From the NCBI GenBank assembly GCA_002633005.1, contig NMRA01001237.1, forward strand, positions 773-36,977: 36,205 nucleotides of DNA, written 5' to 3'. The translations under genes were made by a program, and so were the position numbers. A model generated the notes under the pieces. That model was not told the origin of the DNA. It searched no databases and worked only from the letters and a program-made list of their open reading frames with translations. This DNA comes from Phoronis australis. Taxonomy: Eukaryota; Phoronida; Phoronidae. The stretch's first letter is position 1. Every line of letters begins with the position of its first letter. Positions 11,736 to 23,800 of the stretch are shown here, piece after piece.

Positions 11736-14700
11736 GTAAGATTTAACTTGTTCTTTTGCGTGTATTGTATCAGGAATTGAAAGAGCTTCGAGCGGCTTTA
11801 CATGTTGTTTTTGTCAACGAATAAGACCTACCTGTAGGCTACGTTTATAAAAGACTTCTCTCTAAAGAATGCACTTTCTTGTATTTTCACCAGTTTAAAG
11901 CACAAATCAAAAGAAGTCACTGAAAGTGCAACATTTCGTATGCCGCGTACGTTTCGTCAAAAAATTTTAAAGTTCACGAAAACGCGTTCAGCACGATTCA
12001 CCTGTTGCGCCCAATTTGTTGATGCACCGGCAGAAGTTCAATTTAAAAATTATATCTCAAATTCCGTTTATTTATTTGCAAATTTTAATAAAACATTATT
12101 TAGGACTAATGTTTGACTAAACGGGATTGTAGTAAAATCCGTCTGAACTATGAAGAAGCTGAAACAGTTTCTCTGGACAAGTGCAGAGTACTGGACTGAA
12201 GGTCTCTAGTTCAATCACAGCTACGTCAAGAAAAACTGAACAAGTGTTCTAGCATGAGTGTACCGTACACCCGTACTCTTTCTTTTAAGAACGGTATAAC
12301 ACCTGAAGATGGCCGAAAAGGTGACGTCGTGCCAAAGTAAATAGTCAAGAGGTTGGTTATAAAAACTAATTGCAGGCGGTCTGATACACGTTGTACCAGA
12401 CATGCGCAGGCCACGCATGTGGGCCCATTGCACTGCTCACCTGGAACTATTTTGTGCTTTATTAATATATAGTTAAAACCGAGCTGATGAGCTAGAAACC
12501 CAACTCAAGGGCTTAGCAGTGTGACCCAGTGAAACTCGAACCCACGACCTTGGAAAGCGGGCACCTATCATACAAGGCCACGCTGCCTTGTCAAGAGATT
12601 GGTTAAGTTCACCGATAGATTTTTAAAAATGATGTTTTCATATCAGGACTTCAAAGCGGTTTCAGGAAGACAGAATATAAACTGACCGATGAGATGTCTG
12701 GAAACATGCGTACACAGAGTGAGACGAGCCTCAGTGTGAAATCCAGCCTGCAACACCCGCGGTCGCAGCTTAACGCTCTGCTGGCATGGCAAATCGTATT
12801 TAACTGGTAAAATCACCGTCCTTGATTTGAGAGGCGGAAAACGACGAGAACAGGCGATTTGTAACAAAATTACAAACAAAAAATTGTTTTTTTATAGCTC
12901 TCAATGGTAATAATTACCTCAAGAAGCTTGCCCCATCCAGCAATACACCTCAAATGTGTTTCCGGCTGTAAAACCGATGATGTTCTTCAAATCATTTCGT
13001 TTTCTCCAATTTTGCGTTTGGTAGCTTATGGTTTTTGGAAGTCCACAGACTAAATCTTTAGAAACCGTAGAAAGACCAAGTGGGAAATTTCTATTCAGCT
13101 TCTATTCCTTGACGCAATTTTCTTTTCAAAATAAGTCCGGATTATGTAATTTTTCATTTTGTCATAACCCAAAAGTCATGCGTACCAGAGTTTTCCACAG
13201 ATATGCCCAAGGCGTACACACCAGAAAATGTTAATGGTTTAATCCAAAAACATTGCCCAGATTATAGAAAGTGGACAGCAAAAAAGATATGAAGTAAATT
13301 TTCGACAATAATATCCTAATTCTGTTGGGACAACAATACATCGGAAATGTTGTGTGTTGATTCACTTGGTTAAAATTTGCACTCCAGCAACAGGATTGAT
13401 ACACACGAACGTATATTGATCACTTTTAAATATACGTCCACGCTTATGTATGGAATTGACTTTTGGTCCCTAAACTGATATTTCCAAACAGGTACCCGGG
13501 GCTTCTTTGCAGAAAATTCTGGTACCAAAGTTAACCCGCGTGCAGACTTGTATCCTGTGCAAATCTTGACCACATAAATGGGGGTATTACAGTGATACAG
13601 TGTATTTAACAAGCAATTGTGACTACATGCTTTTTGTTTGGGTCAACGGTTGCTGAAGATAAATGCTATTTTTGTCTTCATTGTCTTCACACACATTAAT
13701 GAGCACGTTAATTGTTTACCATAATACAAACACAGATCTTGTATTAAAAACGTGATGCGCACTGAGCGAAGACAACGGCGTAACAATAACTTAGCAAATT
13801 TGTTCTTTAGGCATTTATTCTAGTCCTCATATGCAAAACAGAATATACTGCTGTTGAAGAAGTTTAAGTTGGCGAATACATATTTCTGATGTAATCGATT
13901 GGCCAACGGCCTGGAAGTTGTTAAAAGGCCACTAAACCCTGGTGATTTCAACCACTCCTTCATCTGGCGGTGCAATGAGCTATTACTTGAGAAATAAAAT
14001 CACGATTCAATTAAAAACACACACTGCGTCAGAGAATGGATAACATTATTATTGGTGAGTGGTCTTCTCCTAACAGTGTAGGTCTTGCTTTTCTGTTTAG
14101 CAGACTTTGCAAGGGACTTTCAAGAATTGCTCCAAATTTTAAGGGAGGACGGTATTACAGAGCATTGATTTGTTTCCGAGAGATGGATGAGATAGTCATC
14201 ATTAATACCTATAAATAGGTCAAAACCTGATTTTGTATCCTTTTAATAGGGGATTGTTGTCATTTAAATTAGTACGGTATTGCTATTTTTGCAGTAAGTG
14301 TTCGTATTATGCCAGCGAGACATATGTCAAGAGCTACCAATCGAGTTACGGGACGAGCTGTGGGCTTTTCGGGTGGAGCAGATGCACCAGATACAGGTAT
14401 GAGTAACGCATTGCAAAGGTAACACGACGTATGTATCGTTTGATCAAAAATTACCCAGTCAAACAGTATGTTACTTATATTAGCCTTGTCGAAGTGTCTC
14501 ACTATATGTTAATTAGCCGCTGCGTCTCTTTGTGAGGCATGCACTACCACGTTGGTGAATCAAACGGTTGTCTCTGGAATTAAAAGCAGTTTCACCCATG
14601 GAAATAAACAGCAGTAGCTTCAAGCAAACACAAATATTTCAGGTATTAAGGATAAAATGAAAGTATTGAGCGTCTCCACTCCACTTTTGTGATTCAACCC

Positions 14701-17700
14701 TGGCGATTGAGTTTTTATTTGGATACGTCACATTACTATGGATTGTGGGATGCCGTTCATTCAAAGCAAAACAAACCCAACAATGGAAACAGCAAACGTA
14801 CACCATCATTTCCTGTCAACGAGTGACGTGGGCTGCGTTCTGTAGATATTCATTGCAGACCAAACATACGGGTCACACAATGGAATAAAAAATAGTGGCA
14901 CAGTCACGGCGTTACAAAATTATTCATTGTTGAAAGTTACTGTACTTCCTTCTAGGTTCAAATTGATGTTTTTATAGATGAGAGAACGAGTGAATTAATT
15001 GTTCATATCACTTACAGGACGAACTACAGATACGAAACCAGACAAGTACTGAAGTACCGCTGCTGTAAAAATTATGTTCTTCATAATTCTGCTTGCGAAC
15101 GTAAGTTTTCACGTCATAGGCCCATATCTTACCGTACTGCAATAATGTTAGATATTAAAATGTTCAGGATCATATCTCAAAAATGCTGTTACAGTTTTCA
15201 AAATTATCGTTTCGTTTTCGTTTCATGCAACTTTCAAATTTCTCCATAAAACTCACAAGAGTCCTGTTTAGATAACAAAAATGGAACAATTTAAAATAAA
15301 TTTCTTACAGCGTTTTTGAAAACAACACATAAAGAATAGCATCTAAAAGTTTCATGTCGGAATCCAATCAGCCACTCGGAGATTTGATGTTACGAACTTA
15401 GCCAAATGTGGACATTTTTCTAGGGTCGCACACAACCTTAACCAAGAGTTTTCGCAGTATCTGGCGACTTATTGGCGTTAGAAACACACCATGAGTAATC
15501 TACACCGCAGTTACTTGGCAAAGTTTATTTCTTCACATGTGTCATCCGATTGTGATAACTTGTTTCACTGATCGAACTACCGGGGATTTCCGATAGACCT
15601 CTAAGTGCTCTTTCGGACACACCTATTTTCCCGAAATTATTTTTGCGTCCACAAAACCTCTAGGGGGTCCTTCGGAAAATGTGTTGCTACCAAGTGGGAA
15701 ACTTGTATTGTATTGAAGCAGCCTCATCGAGAAGGCTTTAAAAGTGTTATAAGGATTACGTGACTGCACTTGAGGTTAGAAAATTAAACTCAGGAGGCGG
15801 TGATTTGTTTTTAAGGACGACAATTGAAAAACCTGAAATTTTACCAGAGTTACCAAGCCTTTGGCCAGTGCCAGAAATCCAAAATAATTCCAAAAGAGCC
15901 CCTATGAGGACTTTTTCGGTCTTTGTTTCCGAAAGACCCCCATGGGGACTTTCTGTTGGTGGGGGCTCTTTCAGAAATCCATGTTATATAGACCGCATTC
16001 TTTACAAATTGATATGAAAATGGCCCAAAACATGTGAATCTTGAGTATCTCGAAGCCTATGACTCACGATTGTGTTGTACAACCGATTTCTCAACTTTGT
16101 TTTCCTTTTGAAAACTTGAGATGCAAGTAACGCTAATCATTCTCTAGAAAACCGAAATAAAAGGACAGTTTGTTGTGAAACTTCATTAAGCACTTTGGGA
16201 AGAAAGTAAAGAAACAGATGGTCCTTTACAAAACTATTAACGAAAATTACTGCCGACGCCTGCAAAACTCCGAATAAGTGGTTATCAAAACTTGCTGAAG
16301 CAAAATTAAGGAACAAGCCATACATAATCTTGCAACGAGAAGCAACTTCAAAAAGAAAATTAAGTCTTTAGCATCAAATACAAAGGACAAAAGCGTATTT
16401 TAAGAATTTGTTGACAATTTGAAAAGAAGACTTGAGAAAATATGAAAGCAAACAATGACATGAGGCGAACAAAACAGCATGGAAGTGAGGATCAAAGGCT
16501 TCAAAAATTTTTATACCCTTAATTAATTTCATACGTACAAATCAACTTTTGCAGCACTGTGCCAGGGACAGAGGTGGTGCCCGAATGGAGGACACTGTAC
16601 CAGCCCTAATTTCTGCAGCAACTGTAATCCTGGATACTATTCACCCAAATGTGACGGTGAGTTGAGCAATCATTCGAAGGGAGAGCCAAAAGCCACATCT
16701 CGAATTCAAGCCTTCTCTTCGCGAAGGTAGAATGTTGATCTTGCTTTTCAGTGAAAGAAAGACACAAGTCTGAGCTAAATCGGCTTAGTAAAAAACGACG
16801 TCACAGCCCACCCGGCTGTCACAGTTTCGTTTTTGGCGGTGCAATGGAATTCACTAAGCAAACGTAAAACTTCACTGACATTCGAGCGTATGAGTATTGA
16901 TAAGCATCAGTGACAGCAGAGAACAACGATGAGTCAACTTCTACGGATACCCAGCATTCCGTGTATATACAACAGAATCGGAGTGGCATTGAAGTATTTC
17001 GGGATGTGGCTATATAGTAGTTTTCTTAAATGTTGTAACTGGCTTAAAGGATAAAGCCACCCAAAACAACTTATTATGTATCAATTTAGATTGAGTAGAT
17101 CCACTCGATAACAGCAAGTTCAGTTGTTTTACCTGTCACCTAACGGCAGACGGAGGTGTTGAAATTAACCTATGACGTAGTCGGTTCGAACGCAGTCTGT
17201 TCAGCTGTTCACAACATGCTTACTGGTGTCAACTTATCGCTTGAATTCATAGTTTTACAGCAATAAATCTTCAAAATTAGATGTAAACCCCTTAAAAATA
17301 CACCAAGTTCTTGAGCAAACGTGTTGTTTTGTTTCACTGTTACGGATTTATAGGTATTTGAACGTACCGTAGCCTACAGAGTTCGGTAGGCCAATTTACC
17401 ATGGTCGATCGCGGGAGTTTGGGTCTGTGATAAATTCGAATCACTCTTCTGTGAAATACAGACTCGGGAACAAAGTGGTGTGTCGTACTTTTAGACTTGT
17501 CATATTTCAGTTCTAAACACACAAAACGCTTTTTTCTCCCCGCCAGCTAGGTCGGAACCAGATCAGTCCCGGCAGCCGCGACATCACGAACATAAACCAG
17601 CTTAAGTTGGAAACTAAACTTCTAGTCACGAAAAGACGATAATAGTGAGCCAAAGAAATATTGTGCACATAATTATTTAGGTGAATTAGCCACGAAACTG

Positions 17701-20700
17701 AAAATCTTACTTGTCGGGGGCCGCGAAGTAGGTTGACCTTCCACAGAATCGTCAGGGCATGGGGTTGTACAGTAACAATGTTTTGAATAATGTATTTGTA
17801 TATCAAAATAAAGATTCCCCTAACAAGTGACCATAGCATATAAAATCCAGTTATTGTTTCACTACAGCTTTCTGTCAGCAAACACTGAATTAGCATGCGC
17901 TCACACGGCCTCGGTGCCCGGTCAATTACCTTGATTGTTTCTAAAGCCAGTAACGCAGAGGTTTATTCATTGCTGGCTTCTCAAAACATTTGAACTCACG
18001 AAACTCCAAATGCATTACAAATTGTATCTAATGGGACAGACTTTGTTTCGGTTTTATATAAGCATTGGTGAGAATAATTCATTTTGAAACAGAACACATT
18101 ATAATAAACGTCTACATGGCAACTCGCCTGGCGCCAATCCCGACTTAGTCGAGAGCTCATCCGACGAGGACTTCACGAGTCGGATCGTTAGGTTTCACAC
18201 GCTATCAGTTCGAACCGGAATAAACTGATCAAGAAGTACTAGAGAGGCGCCGTGAACATTCACAGGCAACGGAACGTATGGATAGTTCTTTGGTAAGTTG
18301 GAATTCGTCAGAGAAATCACTGTCGGCGACGAAATGCCGGCCACAGGCACAGAGATGTTTCACGGCCTCATACTTGCTATTAACAGCGTACTTTTCATTC
18401 TTCACTACCGCGAGCCACTTTCTAAGCATTTAGAGCTCTCACGGAAGTCGAAAAAACGATATACCCGCTTTCTTCTCAGATTCATAATTCGGACAAGCGG
18501 GAACGATGCACCGCAATATAGCGGCATTCACTCTGTAGATGAACCACTGACGTCTCTGCGTCGTTTCTCACCTTGGTCACAGGTTAACGCGACACCTATT
18601 GGCAAGGTGAGGTCGACCGTATAAGAGGCGATATGTATATAGACCAATTAAGACGGTAAAAAAGACTAATTATATCGGGTGGCATTCTCCTTTAATATCA
18701 TTACAATTACGTCCACAGTGATGGCACAGTGTACATGTATACACAGACCATTAATAAGTCCTCGATTTTTCACGACGTCAAGTAAGACTGAAAACTGCAA
18801 TTTTCCAAAGAGCAACAAGTACTTATGTACCGTGCAGCAATCCATTTCTTTCTTAGCCAGTCGTGCCTTCTATAAGCGGGCGGCCTATTGGGTTTACCAG
18901 ATTCTACGACCAATGAATTAGGTTAGAACGGTTCGAGGTTTCATGCAGAAATTAGTCAGTAAAGGACCACCACCAATTTTCAGCATATGTTGCGGGATCC
19001 TATTTCATTTCTGGTGAATTCGATACGCGACACGCTCCGACATTTCTGAAAATCGTTAAGGAATCACCTGCATGTCGTTATTTTCTACCCTTTCACCTCT
19101 GCTCTAGAAAGACACGAAGAGTAAGCGACCCAATTTTTGCATTGCACTCCAATGGACCTCCCTGCAGATTTTTTGAAAATAACATGCAAATGGCTACACA
19201 GCTTTTGATCATAGCTTCATGCCACCCGCGTTTGAATATTGTAGATTTGTTTGGACATGGATTTTTTATTTCATGCTCAAGTCCGTCGGACCCCACGGCC
19301 GGTTTCGTCACGATTGGCATTCAAATCATAGACAACCCTTTGTTCAGACCATGGATCATTTTTTTTAACTCATAATGTAATATCGTGTGAGGACGCTAAA
19401 CGCTTACGTTTCACATTTTGTTAAACGTGAAACAGTACCAACCCCATTTGCATGTCACAATGAAGCTTGGAAGCTATCATTATTTATATGAGTATTGTTC
19501 AGGTACATTGAACGTAATGAAAAATTCCATCTCTCACACGTCAATTACCAACGTGTTGCCAGGTGGTTTTCAAACAAAAGTGGAGAAAATGTTGCCTTTG
19601 AAATTCATAGGCTTTGAGGTGGCTCTTAAAATGCTTATCATGGGCGTTTCAAAGTCTTGTCAAGAAACCTTGGATAACTCAATAATGTTATTCAATTTCT
19701 GAGTACTACCAGCAATTAAAATATTTGAAATGATATAGTTCACTTTGCAATCGCTTTTACTACCTGCAAGGGCAGTAGCACCTTACAATGCAGCATCAAC
19801 ATGGCTTCTCTCCAGCAGGTAGACGCAGGACACGCGCGAAAAATCAAGATCATACAAGAGCATGTAAAATCACGCGAGTGAAAGACCAAGGTTTCGCAAA
19901 TACTCTCGTAACCATACTCTCAAAATGAAAGACACGGAGAGTATCGATCGGCCAAGCTAGTATGTGGAATTATGGGATAGAACTCGCTGTTTTCGTTCCA
20001 TAATGAAATATTTCTCGCCTCAAGTCTTGCTGGTGACTTGCATCAACGGAGCGCATCCCAAGTGCAACTCCCACCATGCACTGCCTCGTGTTAAGTCCCC
20101 TAAGACATACATACAGTTTTCATGTACAATTGCCTCCTACATTTCAGCCTGTCCACTGTCCAGGATATCAGACTGCTTCAAGATGACATGTTCAAGCGGA
20201 CCGTCTAACTTTGTGTGTCAGGAATGCCGCCTGAGTTCCCACTCAGGCTCGGCATATTTGCTGTCAAATAACAGATGTTTGCGTAAGTACATCAAAACAT
20301 TTAACGCCTCTTCTACTGCAAGTTTATTTTCAAATAGGTGGAAATTAAATATAAATGAGTTTTTTCCGACGTTTTTATTATTGTACAGTTTCATAGATGT
20401 ATTTTGCGTAATAATACGGCATCAGTGAGGTAAGAATAACACACTGTACACGTGATATTATGACTGGAAAATGACGGAACTATATATGCTAACTTGTTCT
20501 TAAATAACTAAAAAATGATTGACAAAAATTGACTACTGCTGAATTGTATGTTATTGGTTGACTGCAAAAATGAAATAGTATACTGTGTATGTATCCCTTG
20601 CAAAGCTCCCTGATGCATTTATTCGCTAGATGAAAAAATGAGCACATTCCAAAAGGTAACTTATAATCATATCATTCTTTTGGTACTGCATGCTGACTCT

Positions 20701-20813
20701 GCTCCCCACCCATGCGGCAGTACGCCATGTCCGTCTTAAGTTCGTTACAGTGATTGTTACCAGTGTGTTACTATAATTATTATGATTAAAGGTCGTTGAG
20801 AGTCTTTGTTATT

Positions 20814-20870
<57 letters not shown>

Positions 20871-23800
20871 TGCCATGCTTATAATTCTACATTCTTTTAG
20901 CAAAGTGCTCTTGGCTGTCAAACACGGGGTGTTGGCCCGGTACTTGCAACGACAGGGGGTTGACCTCATCGTGTAGCTGCATTGCTGGATTCGCCAAGAA
21001 ATACGGGACCAACAACTGTGACAGTGAGTTAAATACTTACACTGTCAGCCTGATAATATTTTAGGAACTCAAATGAAAAAAAGACTGGAAAGAAATTATT
21101 GACTGTGTGCCTAGGCTGCCAAAGTATGCTAGATTTAGATATTAAGATTGCTTTAAAAATGCTGGTTTTCTTTCCTTCCGAGAATCATCTTTGAGCTGTA
21201 AAGAGTGGTTAACTGGACTTTTCAAATAAGGAGGTCAATACAGCAAGAACCCTGACTGTATTTTAGCTTATAAGTCGACTGCCTGCAGCTCATGGTTGTA
21301 CCGAATAGTGGACTCAAATGTTGGCTGCCGACTAATCTTCAGGAAGAATAATAATCCCGGCGGAATATGTTTCATGCGGTACCTGTTAATAAAACACGTC
21401 TGATAATTTCAGTTGCTTCTGTTAGACCAAATCTGCTGACTTGTACAACGAGAGCAGTCAGCGCAAGCAACGAGTATGCCGACTCAAGTGTCCCTAACGG
21501 ATCCCCTAACTCTTGTGGCAACCAACAAGACTTTTGGAGCAATTTCCAGCCTACCGAAATTAGATTCACCTTTACGTTCGAGTTCAAAGTGTCCAATATA
21601 CCTGCCAGACCAAGTCACATCAACGACTTCGTTTTCGGCATCACAGACGCATACATGCAGGTTACAACGCTGAGTAAAACAGGTTTGTAATGTTATATTT
21701 TCATACAAAACACACTTTACTATTATGTCCCATCCGAGATCGGCGATTCAGTTTAGGGTTTCCAGTCAAAAACGAAAACAAGCACTTTCATCTTCGTGGT
21801 AAGGATGCATTAGGCCACCACCTCTTTGTACTGTTTATCTTCAGAGGATGGTTGGAAAGTTGGAACGTAAACTTCTAATGCGAAATAGAGATACACAACA
21901 CATCTCGTCTACGACCATTATTTTGTACCTAATTTTGTATTTATCTCGTTCCTTCTTCAAGTATCTGTTTGGTTGTCGTCTCATTTCCATTATCTCTTTT
22001 CTTCATACTTTCCTCCTGTTGAATCCAATGAAATGCTTTGCTACCTATCTCCATTGTAACCTTCCAAGTCCCGCAACCCGTCCTGTGTTGCCTCTTTGTC
22101 TAACACCCCAATCTGCTAATGTAGTGCGTTTGTTATACAAAAAGTTAACATGTATTGCAGGAGTGACGAAATACAGCGGTAACAACCACTACATATCGAG
22201 GTGTACGCACACCTATTCTTCTTCAACACCACAACCTTCGACAATCACCTGTACGAATAAACTGACATTTGAAGGAGTTGCCTTGCAGAACAACGACAAG
22301 TTAGTTTTCACTAATTATACCTGCCGAAAATACTCGAGTAAACAAATAAATAAATTACCTTTATTTGGCGATTCGGTAGTGGTCGCAACTAAAGATGACT
22401 AAACGTTTGGTTCAGGTATACTGATAGAGTAATAGTCACAGAGGCCTCTGATGTTGAGAACCAGATTGGGCCCGTTACTGGAGAAAATTTATTCTCAAAA
22501 TGAGGGACCACTGTATGTGACTATTACAGAACTGTGAGTGCATAATTATCGCACAACCATTCACCATTACAGAAGATACTCTCACGCTATGATTTCTGGA
22601 TCGACATTAGCTCTTTTCCCAGACAATAGAACAACATTAGAAACGTAATTTGAACAACACTCACTACCCCAGGCCCACAGGACACATGTCGAACATTGAT
22701 TTCTACTGTTGTTTATTTATACCCTAGGTACTGCTTGAGTTACAAGGCGGTTGGAGGAGGGTACTTCAGAACCAAGAACCTCGTGTATAACACTGTGTCT
22801 TCCAAGGAGTACTACACACCAGTGTTGAGTTCAAAATCTGTTTGTCTTTTATACGACAATGCTGAACCTATTCACTGCTCACAGACATCAACATGTCCAC
22901 TGAACACCCCTTACGAGACAGATCCCTTGGAGTTGACAAACAGGATAACCAAGAACAGTAATGTTACAGTGTCCTATGGGGGTTGGTCAGACACAGGTTC
23001 CGGCGTTGCTATGTTGGAATTCACTTTGTACAGTATGGCTGAAAAGTCGTCAAATCTTCTCGGCTTAAAAGATCAAGTCAACCAGTCGGTGAAGATTCCT
23101 AGGAATGGCGAGGGTTCAGTACAGTTTGTACTTCCGGGGCAAGGTTTGTATTGCGTAACAGCCCAAGTTTTGGACGTCTCCGGAAACACTCGGCTCGTGA
23201 GAAGATTCGTGCTTTATGACTCTCTGTCGAACGTTGCGATTGGCCCCAAACCACAAACATTTAAAGTTATCTCGGCGGTTGCAAACACCAATTACGTTTG
23301 GCAAACAAACTTGAACTCGATAAATATTCTATGGGCGAGGCATTTCTATAATACGTTTCATGTTCACAACAACATGTTGAGGCCAATTGAAACAAACTCC
23401 CTAGTCTCTGGGTCTTACGATCAAATCACAGGCGACCTGCCCGTTATGGGAACACGAAATGTTGACGGGATTATTAGATTTCAATACGCAGTTGCTAAGC
23501 TGCCCAGTAACATGCCGCGCTTAACCACTTTAAGGGGTGTCCCTACGTCATTGACGTTAACTCCAAAGTTGAGAGACGGTGATACATACCGTATATGGGT
23601 CCAAGCTAAAGACGTGATGGGAAATGTTGCGATAGACAACATCACTCTTCACATCGATTCGTCGCCCCCTCTGTTGACCAATGCTGGTTTAATTGAAAAC
23701 GGATATAAGAAACTCTTTGTACACAGCGTGGACGACCTCTCGAAAATGAAATTGGAATTTGATGCCATGGACAGCGACAGCGGCCTTCATGATGTTAAGT

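Larger units (their letters stand above)
15101..16554 (+). other. Intron 3
   Basis: 1,454 bp, GTAAGT to CTTTTGCAG. Most of the first 900 bases is repeat-derived: a 5'-truncated TTAA MITE copy (about 15126-15441) and a second repeat (about 15585-15990) also found in intron 11. The remaining 560 bases show nothing recognisable. Confidence 0.7.

Noticed and set aside
15074-15100. ATG followed by a short hydrophobic run (MFFIILLAN) right before a GTAAGT donor, resembling a signal-peptide exon
   Set aside because: It lies inside exon 3 in another frame, would leave phase 0 and not join exon 4, while the exon 3 frame reads through as an EMI-like end with matching phases.
20757-20969. Minus-strand open frame with a poly-Asp run
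   Set aside because: It is produced by the (ATC)19 microsatellite and overlaps exon 6 on the other strand.
21372-21708. Several long overlapping open frames on both strands around exon 7
   Set aside because: They are shadows of exon 7; only the frame ending in LSKTG keeps phase with neighbouring exons and conserves cysteines.
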